Shown: piece by piece, positions 1-11,000 of the stretch
Layout: each line of letters opens with the position of its first letter
Position numbering within the stretch: position 1 is the first letter of the stretch
Source of the DNA: Leguminivora glycinivorella
Lineage: Eukaryota; Arthropoda; Insecta; Lepidoptera; Tortricidae
DNA length: 64,000 nucleotides
Assembly: GCF_023078275.1 (NCBI RefSeq)
Contig: NC_062996.1
Span: 496,001-560,000, forward strand
Direction of reading: 5' to 3'
Notes under the pieces: generated by a model
The model's database searches: none
What the model was told of the DNA's origin: nothing
Seen by the model: only the letters and a program-made list of their open reading frames with translations
Made by a program: the position numbers and the translations under genes

Positions 1-178
1 AATCACTTCCGTGTAAATGAAAGAGACACGGCGATGTTTATAGTTACTCGCCCAGCGGTGAGCTATCAAAATAGCCGTGTCTCTTTTATTTGCACGGGAG
101 TGCTTATCTTTTGTTCATTTTTATAGCCGATAGCTCATAGTTAACTAGCTCGCGGTGGGACCAGTGTCTTACCGAGTG
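1..178. mobile_element. GGCACTGGTCCCACCG MITE, cut by window edge
   Basis: Shares the CTCGCCCAGCGGTGAGC core and end with 62531-62745 (full) and 16310-16432 (partial). Confidence 0.8.
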
Positions 179-451
179 AGTAGTTTTACCAGGTTTGAAC
201 CATTGGGAATTTTCTTCCCAATATCTCTTACTCGATTGTAAGACTTAGCTTTTTTTTACGAAACCAGACGCGACAACTGTTTCGACGGAGCCCCACGCAC
301 GGGGCTCCTATTTCTAGATGCCCTTTGGGCATCTATAAGTATCTAACAAACCTAACCTACCTATATACCTATCGCCTAGCCCTTTCTATCAGTAAGTATA
401 TTGGGAAAAACATTCCCAGTGGTTCAACTGGTAACAATTGGAAATAGCACA

Positions 452-568
452 ATTTTGATTTCTATCAACCCCTTTTTACCAAGAGTGGCACTGAAACTTT
501 AGTAGTTCATGTGCTCTGCTTACCCCTTTATGACAGGCGTGATTGTATGTGTATGTATGTGTGTGTGT
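452..568 (+). repeat. TATG-tailed retroelement 3' end, partial
   Basis: Shares CCAAGAGTGGCACTGAA and the GGCGTGATTGTATGTGTATG tail with the fuller copies below. Confidence 0.7.
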
Positions 569-963
569 CAACTGGTAAAACTACGCGGTAAGACTAGAGG
601 AAATAGTCTATTAAAAAAATGGCGCGAAATTCAAATGTTCTATGGGAAAACCTTTGCCCCTACCTTGCATCTTAAGAAACATTTGCCGCATTTTTTTAGC
701 GACAAGATTTGTTTGACCGTCTATAAGTTATATGCGACATTCTCTAGTAAAAGTTACCACATTGTAACTTACCATAAAGCTGAAATACGCCTGTAATGTT
801 ATACAAATCATCTGTTACCCCCCTCGCTTAAGCATAAGGACCCTTCCTTATGCTTAAGCTACAATGGTACCTTTTTCCTAAAAATGCCACATATAAAACA
901 ACATTTTTATACTCTTTCGAGTTAAATAATTGATAAATCTATTTATACAATCATAACAATAGT

Positions 964-1355
964 ACATTATGATACAAGTGCGACCAAAGGGAGTGTTTTA
1001 AATTTAAATCGACACGAGTTACAAATTTCCTTTTCGCACGTGCATCATACGACGTTTGCCAGTACAGATGGCCCTCCGAAGCTTCGGTCTGACGAGAAAC
1101 GAACCACTTCTCGTACTAGTGCGTAATAAAAACACCATCTGCACCGAAATAGTACATACGATACAAGTGCGTAAAAAAGGAAGTTCAAAACGAGTGGCGA
1201 TAAATTAAAACACTCCCGACACGAATTACGAATTTCCTTTTAGCACGTGTATCGTACTACGTTTTTCAGTACAAATGGCCCTCAATAGTTTCAACCTGAC
1301 AAGTAATGAATCACTTCTCGCACTAGTGCGTAAAAATAACACCATCTGTACAAAA
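964..1355. mobile_element. GTACATTACGATACAAGTGCG MITE, two in tandem
   Basis: Ends in CAGTACAGATGG type repeats. Related copies at 6945-7136, 26770-26943 and 44807-45222 (also doubled). Confidence 0.75.
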
Positions 1356-1593
1356 AAAAAATTGGTGTGACTATCTGCTCAGATACTAATAAAATTATTG
1401 TCAGATCTACAATGTTAAAGGTATGACAAATATCTTGACTGTGTGACCTGACCAGAATCAGATGTAAAGTGTAGTTGAATTCAGAAATCATAACCCATAA
1501 AATCACTCATTTTATACCCTGAATAACATATTTTTTTAATAACATTACCTTATTTTTAAGACACTGGTCCCACCGAAATAAAAAAATGGCACA

Positions 1594-3731
1594 TTAATTG
1601 TCCCAAATCTCATGATTAGGGTCTGTCTCCGGTAAATATTCCTTTTGCAATATCGGCTTTGGCTTCGTCAGGGCTCCAGCAGCCTTTGCTGGAACATCTT
1701 CAGGGAACATAGCCTGAAACAATGCATAATATCTTTTATACTAGAGATGGGCCGAATATTCGGTATTCGGCAAGTTTTTCAATGTTCGTATTCGGCCGAA
1801 TAATTCGGTTGCATTGCCGAATATTTACCGAATAAAGTAAATAACTAATGAGGATCTCACGTATTCCGTTGGATAATAAGCTCCTTTTTAGTAACTTTCC
1901 AAGGAACTAATAAAAAGAGATAATTAATTACCCATGCCTCAAAATGTAAATACAATTGTTTTGTAAAAAAGTTAAAAAAAACTGTAGTTTGAGAGTTGAG
2001 AAGAGTTCAGAGTTGTTTTAACTAACTTTTATTTATCCACTAAAGCATAATTAATAAGAAAATAGTTGTAGTAACATATGTAACCATTATCTCAATCATT
2101 TAATAGTTCACATCCGCTTTAAAAATATGGCGTAACCGAATATTCGGTTCGGTAAGAGCTGAACCGAATGTTCGGCCGAATATTCGTATTCGGCAAAGTC
2201 CATATTCGGCCCATCTCTACTTTATACCATCCCATTAAAACTTGTTTTGTCTCTACTGTATCTTTTGTCTGGATCTTTGCTGAGGTGTGCCAATAAAGAG
2301 TATTGTATCTATCTATCTATCTAAAATATGCAGACGCATAAGGCTGCATAAAGTAGACGTTGAACGTTCCTAAGGCAGCCCATAGGTGCACAGGGCCTCC
2401 ACAAGATCTTTCCACACCTTTCTATCTTGAGCCACCACCTTGGCCTCAAAGAACAAAACTGTATGGTGTTTAATCAATAAATGGTTATGTATGTATGTTG
2501 TAGTCCTAAAAGGCACCCCAGAGGTGCAAAGGGCCTTCACAAGCTCGCGCCACGCCTTTCTATCTTCAGCGACCCTTGTGGCCTCGCTCCAGCTCAAACC
2601 AGCCGCTCGTAGCTCATTTTCGACGGACCGCTTCCATGAGTGAACAGGGCGCCCGGGCTTGCATTCTGCGGTTTCCAGTTGGTAAATAAATGGTTATAAC
2701 CACATTATATTACTTGTGACTGTTGCAATATGTTTCCAGTCATTTAAGAGACCCGTCTTCAGGCATATAGATAAATAAGTAACTTTTTTTATATCCACAA
2801 CACAACATAGCAATGGCACACAATGAGCAAGAAAAAAGAACACAAAGGTTTACAATAAACAATAAAAATAAAGAAATTGAGTTCACGGCTTAACTAAAGA
2901 ATTTATAGGAGTCTCCTTGCAGTGGCTAAACTCCATGCACTCATGCATTATAATAATGTGAGTGCAACCGTTTATTGATTAAAATTTTAATATGTCTGAC
3001 TAAAGTTTAATGTCTATGGTATCTCAGAATAAAGCGTGCTCCACCGTAGACCGCATGATCACTTACCATCAGGAGTGGTCATGGTCAAACGTCTACCTAT
3101 TCAAGCTAAAAAAAAATTGTGAGCGCACATATTTTGGTTGCAGTGCCTCCTCCTTGCGTTATCCCGGCATTTGCCACGGCTCATGCGAGCCTGGGGTCCG
3201 CTTTGACAACTAATCCCAAGATTTGGTGTAGGCACTAGTTTTTATGAAAGCGACTGCCATCTGACCTTCCAACCCGAAGGGTAAACTAGACCTTATTGGA
3301 ATTAGTGCGGTTTCCTCACGATGTTTCTCCTTCACTGAAAAGCGACTGGCAAATATCAAATGACATTTCACACATAAATTCCGAAAAACTCATTGGTGTG
3401 AGCTGAGGTTTGGACCCGCGACCTCCGGAACAAGTCGCACGTACTTACCGCTAGGCTACCAGGGCTTGGTTGTAGTGTAATTAAAACTCACATTTACCTG
3501 ATTTCGACGTAGGGAACAAATCAAATTATTTTATTAAATATTTACCTGCTTTGTAGGACAGTTAGCAACATGGTGTTTTATTTGAGCCGCCGGATACCGG
3601 TGAGTAGCGTTGAACGGGCATATAGCAAGCTCCGGGTAGTTCTTCTGGCATTTTACAATGTGACCTTGGATGCGGGAACGCGGAACCCGATGGTTAGGCT
3701 CGTACGGGCAGGAGATGAAAGGATCGTCCAT
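1594..3731 (-). CDS. GTSF1: GTSF1/Asterix-like CHHC zinc-finger protein (piRNA pathway)
   Basis: Small partner of Piwi-clade Argonautes in nuclear piRNA silencing (known for Drosophila Asterix and vertebrate GTSF1). Exon 1 is 3731-3546 (62 codons), donor AGCAG|GTAAAT. Exon 2 is 1713-1594 (39 codons plus TAA), acceptor TTGTTTCAG. Both join in phase 0, giving 101 residues. Two CHHC fingers lie at about residues 8-28 (C8 PYEPNH RVP, then H24 and C28) and 38-59 (CPFNATH, HH, C). The acidic tail ends in DPNHEIWDN; a C-terminal tryptophan of this kind contacts Piwi in known GTSF1 proteins. An acceptor (TTTTTTTCAG) lies 2 nt before the ATG, so a 5'-UTR intron precedes it. A tRNA-SINE and LINE fragments fill the coding intron. 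A further small exon between the two cannot be excluded, but the length and tail fit the family without one. Confidence 0.9.
1742..2219. mobile_element. CCGAATATTCGG MITE, copy 1
   Basis: Ends TAGAGATGGGCCGAATATTC and its complement; the interior is rich in TTCGG. Matches 14458-14935. Confidence 0.9.
2353..2680 (-). mobile_element. LINE 3'-end fragments (two)
   Basis: The minus strand reads GRPVHSWKRSVENELRAAGL then EDRKAWRELVKALC, the C-terminal tail of an RTE-like reverse transcriptase. A second, similar end (AQDRKVWKDLVEALC, 2370-2445) follows. Confidence 0.75.
3140..3472 (-). mobile_element. tRNA-SINE family 2
   Basis: Minus strand: tRNA-like head (GGTAGCCTAGCGGTAAG, GGTCGCGGGTCCAAACC), then a body ending in GGCAAATGCCGGGATAACGC. 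Lies in the GTSF1 intron. Confidence 0.8.
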
Positions 3732-3735
3732 ATCT

Positions 3736-4870
3736 GAAAAAAACAGTGTGTTTAGTCTTTATTGATTAAAAAACAAGCCATTCCGATATTCCGATTGAGC
3801 CATTTCGGTAGATTGAAAGAATACAGACTTGCTTCAAACTTTTGAATAGACGTCTTTATTAAGTACTATTATTTCTTTCAAATTATTATTATTATAAGTC
3901 AGCAAATTTTAGATTTTATGCTTTCAAACGGTTTATTAAATAATAAAAGCGTGTTTAAAAGAAAATGTAATAGAAATATTGCAAATATTTGGCACAATGA
4001 AGAAGTTAACTTCATAGTACGTACCAACTATAAATTTTATTAAATAAATAGACGATTTAACAGTTTTAAAGAGATATATACCTTTTCAATAATGTTTCGG
4101 AGGAAAATAATGAAATATGTAAAAATATAAATTTGTATTTTGTAATTTTATTGAAATATAAATGATATTCCTGTTTTGCAACTTTTGCAAAGCAGCTTAA
4201 GCAGCAAAGCAAAGCAAATGCCACAGTTAGTATTACCATAGCTAGATGGAATAATCCATCCACACTTTTATACATTTCGTTTTATTTTAGTTATGAAATT
4301 CAAAGAGAAATTAACATTAAAACAATATTGCAGTAGGTAACTTACAAAACTTATTGGATTGGACAAGTAGATCAACTAAATAAAATAATTGGAAAATACA
4401 AAACATGAAAAAAATCTTTAATTTGGGTCAAATTTGTAGACTAGCAACACTGATAAAGCATAGACAAGAGACTAGAGATGTGTCAATAGAAAAAAAGTGA
4501 TTTTACCGGTTTTTAAAAACCTAGTGTGTGTAAACAGCTTTATAATTTAAGTTTTCGATTGTAACCAATCATAATCGAGAACTAAGCATCTCTACCAAAC
4601 TTTTTTTGAGGGACTCGTGGGCGCAGGTTGTTAATAAAAAAATCATCAATAAAAAAAAACCAGTTTTATTTAACCTTGATGGCATAATATCATAAATAAT
4701 TCAATTCAATTCTATCATTTATTCATAAATAATAATTTACTCGTCACATCATCATATTACAACTATTATGACTATGTTACGTTAAAGCTATGCTTACTGT
4801 TAATATAGTTCTATTTATATTTATTATATTCTTTGTTTTGGTTTTCCTTCTGGCTTAGAAAAGTTCTTAC
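3736..4870. other. GTSF1 5'-UTR intron, no recognised element
   Basis: AT-rich sequence between the GTSF1 coding exon and the probable promoter. I see no transposon copy shared with the rest of the window and no coding frame of note. Confidence 0.5.
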
Positions 4871-5017
4871 ATTTGGAACGTAGTCGAGAGATGTCAAATT
4901 TGTCACAGTTGACACTGTCCACTGACAAACGACAGTTTGAACGTGAAATTTCTACGTATACTGCCAAAGTTTGCAAATAAATGCAAATATATTGAAAAAT
5001 ACTGGTATTTACACAAT
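4871..5017. promoter_or_regulatory. Probable bidirectional promoter of GTSF1 and TDP1
   Basis: The start codons of GTSF1 (minus) and TDP1 (plus) diverge, and no repeat lies in this stretch. On the minus strand a TCAGT initiator-like site at 4925-4921 is followed about 50 bp on by a good donor (CCAAAT|GTAAGA, intron starting at 4870). This would make a non-coding first exon of GTSF1 spliced to the acceptor just before its ATG. No TATA box is evident for TDP1, which would leave a 5'-UTR of under about 90 nt. The initiator and UTR exon are inference. Confidence 0.4.
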
Positions 5018-8000
5018 ATGAATGCAGCAAACAAGCGGAAGGACACCATGGACGGTAATATTTCTCATTGCATGGTTACCCATATTTATTAATTTGCTAA
5101 TATTACTTGTGTGAAACTAACATATTGTTTTCAGTTGATAAAAATGCCAAACGTGTGAAAAAGGAGTGCAGTTATGGTGATAAGTGCTACAGGAGGAACC
5201 CCGCGCATTTGAGGGAGTTCAGTCATCCACATTGTAAGTTGGAAAATTCATTATTATTTCAGCAATTACCGGTAGTTTGTTTTGTGCTTCATACAAGTGG
5301 AAGCACATTGCGAGCACTAACCCTAGGCAGTACTTTAACCCTAGGCAGTACTTTAAGACTGGAAGTGCACCCGCTGACCTGACGTCAGTATGTAGGGTAT
5401 CATTAATTTCTTAAAATTTCTCTGGAGTTTAAAGAGCACATTGCTCAAATTTTGGCGCACATTTGGCACATTGCTAGCACTAACTCCTGACGTATACCGC
5501 AGTTCGATATACCTACACCCGTTGTACTGACGATATTATTACACTAGTGAGCTACAACTTCGACATTGTCATCACTTTCCATCAGGTGCGACTAAGGTCA
5601 ATCACTGGCCAGTTTATAATAAAAAAAATCAATAGGCTAGTTTCCTACTAGTCAAATCAGCTTCTTTTTAAGAACTGTCAAAACACTGCCTTTTTTTTTA
5701 ATATGAATAGGTAGACGTTTGACCACCATCACACCTGATGGTAAGTGATGATGCGGTCTACGGTAGAGCACGCTTGCCTATGAGATACCTATTTACTCTT
5801 GCTTTAAAGAGACCTGGATTGTACTCATGCGGAAACACAGACTCAGGCAGGACATTCCACTCCTTGGCGGTAATATGGAAGCACTATGAAATACTAACGA
5901 GTGATGTCACGGTCAATTCATTTACTTTCTCTTTGACTTATTAAATAGGAATTATGTTCAAACATAACTGCTGTCCATATTTTTCTTCTAATTATGTGGT
6001 GCTTTATTTCATGCACTGCTTAAAATATTTTATTTGAAGTATGGGAAACTAGCCTATTGTTGATAGAATCAGGAAAACATGTTACAATTCACTATTGAAA
6101 TTTTACCCTGTATTTGCAGTGGAAGCCATCCTCGATACAAGTGTCGGCGGGGACTACACGATCCCACCGGAATTGAGTCTGCAGCGGCAACTTATTTTAG
6201 AACAGCTGGAAATCATTGTTGAGAAGAAACTGTATGAGCCACGGAGTTCTAGGTGAGTGCTATGAATTTATACATGAAACACATTTTATTTATTTATTTA
6301 TTATTTAATTCGCTTTATGGAGAATAACTGGACAAGCACCCGTACACGAAGAAATCCAGACGCGGAAATGGCATTGGATTGGACACATCCTCAGAAAACC
6401 TGATGGCTGATACCCACCTATCCAAAATGGCCCTCATCTGGAATATACCCGGCAAGCGGAAACGATGCCGCCCTAAATCGACCTGGCGTCGTTCAGTTCA
6501 GCAGGAGCTTAGGGTGCTAGGCATGGGGTGGGAGGAGGTCACCCAAACTGCCCAAGACCTGAGTAAATGGAGAAATATGATTCGAGCCCTACACCCCAGC
6601 AGAGGGTAACAGGATGTAAAGAAGAAGATTATTTAATAAGCAGGCAGGCAGTTAAAGAACTGATATAGCCTGTATCCAGTAATCATTTGACAGTAATCAT
6701 AGCCGAGTTGTAGATGTGATGTGATTGTCTAGTCTATTTTTAAACTGATTCACATTTTGTGCTGAGACCACGTGTTCTGGGAGTTTGTTCCAAGATCTCA
6801 CTACTCGATTGCTCAAAAAGTGTTTATAAGAGTTACCGTGAGATCTATCACACTCTATTGCTCTTGAACATTACGCTTGAACATCTCTTGATATTCCTTG
6901 AGGTTATAATGTCCAGTAAGTGTTTTGTTTGTATTTTTTTTCAGTACAGATAGTGTTTTTTTTACGCACTAGTGCAAAAAGTGGTTCATTATATGCCAGG
7001 TCGAAACTTCAGAGGCTCATCTGCACTAAAAACGTACGATACACGTGCAAAAAGGAAATTCGTAACTCGTGTCGATTTATCGCCACTCGTTTCGAAATTC
7101 CTTTTTTACGCACTTGTATCGTAATGTACTATTTTTTACAGCACAAAGACGCCAGACCCTCCACCTGCCAAACAGTCAAACAATGCACCACAGACAATCA
7201 AAACAGACCAAAAACCAGAGAGTTCAACGTCTAAAGAAACAGAGATAAAACTTTCAAGGGATGTAAAGGACTCGAAAGATGATAAAAATTCTTTTGCGTC
7301 TAATTCTGATAAAAAGGACACCAGTATTAAAGGTGATGGAGAAAAAAAAGCTGTAGATTCTGGAAAAACTAAAGGTATGTTTTTTTTTATCCATACTTAC
7401 TTTATTATGTGAGTGTGTTTAGTAAAACGTCCCACTTTGTCGGTTACCATCAAAGACATACGTAACTCCGTATAGACAGACAAAAGTCTAAGAAAATAAA
7501 GCTACTGTAGGTCTCTTTCCTAACCTTCTACTTCCCTAAAATGGGGGGTGGAAGTTTGTATGGAATATTCCGCAAGTTTCTAATTTAACGCGAGCGAAGT
7601 CGCGGGCAATAGCTAGTATAAAATAAGTACCTTTACTTGCAGATGACTATCGGCCCATAGTGCCTCCAACGCGCCGCGCCACAGAGTACCTAACCGTCGT
7701 GCGGCCCGAAGGGAAAATGGCCGCTAAGCATGCCGCCAGCGCGCCCTATCACATATTTTACACAACTATTGCTGCCGCTAAGGAGACACATAGTCAACCA
7801 ACCTCCATCACTTTTTTAGGTAAGACACCACAACACCTTTTACATAACCTAAGTTTACAAATTACTTTTACATAACCTAACCACAAAATTAAAATTTTGA
7901 AAAAACCCGCGACTGCGACATAGTAGACCGATTTTCATGAAACATGGCTCTGAGGCTGACTCAGCTTTCGGACAAAAAAAAAACTAAATCTAAATCGGTT

Positions 8001-11000
8001 CATCCGTTCGAGAGCTACGATGCCACAGACAGACACACACACAGACAGACAGACAAACAGACAGACAAACACCCTTCGTTTTTGCGTCGGGGGTTAAAAA
8101 TAGTAAAAATATCGCTAAATTCAATTTTTCTATCGGAATTTCATTTTCGACCCTACATTTTTAATCTATTTTTAAGTGTTATGGCCCGTCGATAATTCCG
8201 CCAATGTCAAGGTTTATAGGACTATTTGGTTTTATAGGACATTCTTACACAGATTGACTGAGGCCCACGGTAAGCTCAAGAAGGCTTGTGTTGTGGGTAC
8301 TCAGACAACGTATACATATAATTATAATATACAAGGTGCTCGCGAGGAACCCGCATAATTTGAACCACGCGTTTCTGAGGCCAAAAGAAAGAAAAAATGT
8401 AATATGAATTTTAAAATTTTTCGCGAAAAAGAAATTTTTTTTAAAAATTTTTTTTTACTTTTTTGGACGTATTTTCACATAAAAAGTAATTTTTATCCAT
8501 AAAGTTGGCAATTAAAATGAGTTCCTTAATTTATTTTTCTAAAAACCAAATTTTTTGGAAGTTTTTCTTGTCACATTTTGACATCTATCAATGACTAATA
8601 CTGTGAGACTATGCTCCACAATTGCGCATCAGCGCCGTTAAGAAGACCTTTTCTACTGAGTAACAATACGGAAATGTTTTTTTTTTTAATTGGCAATAAC
8701 TCTGAAACTAGACGAAATCTAGAAAAGTTTATATGACATTTTAGTCTTAAAATGTGACCAAGAATATGCCGTTAAAGTTATATGGGTTCCTCGCGAGCAC
8801 CTTATATAAATACTTGCTTGTATAGTATTAATAGTGCCTGTGTGGTGACGGGTTAAGAATTTCACCACCCCCTTTCTTCCCGTGGGTGTCGTAGAAGGCG
8901 ACTATGGGATATGGGTTAAATTGTGGCGTAGGCGAGAGGCTGGCAACCTGTCACTGCAATGTCACAGTTTCGTTTCCTTTCAACCCCTTATTTGCCAAGA
9001 GTGGCCCTGAAGCTTTGGTAGTTTCATGTGCTCTGCCTACCCTTTTATGGGATACAGGCGTGATTGTATGTATGTATTGTATGTATGTATATAAATACTT
9101 ATATACATAGAAAACATCCATGACTCAGTAACAAATATCTGTGCTCATCACATAAACAAATGCCCTTACCGGGATTTGGCAGTCTATGCCCTGTGATTAC
9201 ACATTTTACTTCGACAATAACTCTCTATAATACTCGATTCTCTTTGGTTTTACAGAGATCCTGGACCGCAGTCTGGGCGAGTTGCAATGCTCTCTTCAGA
9301 TCAACTTCATGGTGGAACCAGCTTGGCTACTGGCGCAATATTACTTCGCTGGATACAGGTTAGTACACATACACTTTATATTTTTAACTGCTTGGGTTTT
9401 TAGGGTTCCGTAGTCAAATAGCACTAGAAAGCTGAAATTTGGTATCAATAATCAATATGTATATCAATCACGCAGACAAAGTGGTAAAATAAAAAGTGGA
9501 AAAAAAGTTTTGTTAGGGTAACCCCCCCCCCCTACATGTAAAGTGGGGACTGATTTTTTGTTTCATTCCAACCCCAACGTGTGATATAATGTTGGATAGG
9601 TATTTAAAAAATTAATAGGGGTTTACTAAAATCGTTTTTTGATATAATTAATATTTTCGGAAATAATCTCCTAAAGTAAAAAAAAAAGTGTCCCCCCCCC
9701 CCCTCTAACTTTTGAACTATATGTATAAAAAATATGAAAAAAATCACAAAAGTAGAACTTTATAAAGACTAACTAGGAAAATTATTTTGATCTTGTTACG
9801 TTGAACAGTTTTTGAAATAACCTAACCACAAAATTAAAATTTTGAAAAACCCCCGACCGCGACCTAGTGGACCGATTTTCATGAAACATGGCTAAGAACA
9901 CTCCCGACTAACACAGCTTTCAAATAAAAAAAACTAAATCGAAATCGGTTCATCCGTTCGGGAGCTACGATGCCACAGACAGACACACACACAGACAGAC
10001 AAACAGACAGACACGTAAAACTTATAACACCCCGTCGTTTTTGCGTTGGGGGTTAAAAAATGCGGGACACTACAGAACCCTACACTGAGCGTGGCCCGAC
10101 ACGCTCTTGGCCGGTTATTTTGTAAATGTGTGCAATAACGTTTAAATAAATAAATGTGAGTGTGTATAGTAAAACGTCCCACTTTGTCGGTTACCATTAA
10201 GGCGAGATTTACTTGTATCTCTATATGAATAAACTGACAAAGAGGCTTTGTAGCAATCGACAAAGTGGGTCGTTTTTCCGTGCACACTCACAAATGATGA
10301 ATATTTTTTGTTTCAGTGAAAAGAAGCTAACCATACTATATGGAGAAGAATGTGCGGATCTCAAGAACATCAGTACGAAGAAACCTCACGTCGAAGCTTA
10401 TCAGGTGCCCATGGCATCGCCTTTTGCAAAACACCATACGTAAGTTAAAATTTATTACGACGACCGGTCTGGCGCAGTCGGTAGTGACCCTGCCTGCTAC
10501 GCCGCGGTCCCGGGTTCGAATCCCGGTTAAAAAATTGTAGGGGGTAGGGCATAGCGAATGCTATTCCGCTTTGTGTGGTAGAGCACAGCACAGCCGATAA
10601 TACAAATAAATATTTCTTCTTAACTATTCGACGACCGGTCTGGCTCAGTCGGTAGTGACCCTGCCTGCTGCGCCGCGGTCCCGGGTTCGAATCCCGGTAA
10701 GGGAATTTATTTGTGTGATGAGCACAGATATTTATTCCTGAGTAATGGATGTTTTCTATGTATATAAGTATTTATATATTTTATGTATCGTTGTCTGAGT
10801 ACCCACAACACAAGCCTTCTTGAGCTTACCGTGGGCCTCAGTCAATCTGTGTAAGAATGTCCTATAATATTTATTTATTTATTTCCCTGTGTGGTGACGG
10901 GTTAAGAATTTCACCACCCCCTTTCTTCCCGTGGGTGTCGTAGAAGGCGACTATGGGATATGGGTTAAATTGTGGCGTAGGCGAGAGGCTGGCAACCTGT

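Larger units (their letters stand above)
8217..9178 (-). mobile_element. tRNA-SINE, split by two insertions
   Basis: Pieces at 8217-8327, 8807-8826 and 9084-9178 belong to one minus-strand SINE. A palindromic MITE (8330-8805) and a TATG-tailed element (8830-9083) interrupt it. Confidence 0.7.

Noticed and set aside
509..796. 95-codon frame near the window start
   Set aside because: Starts inside a TATG-tailed repeat end and has no recognisable protein features.
10459..10884. Functional tRNA genes
   Set aside because: Heads with A and B boxes belong to tRNA-derived SINEs; cloverleaf pairing is poor and SINE bodies follow.
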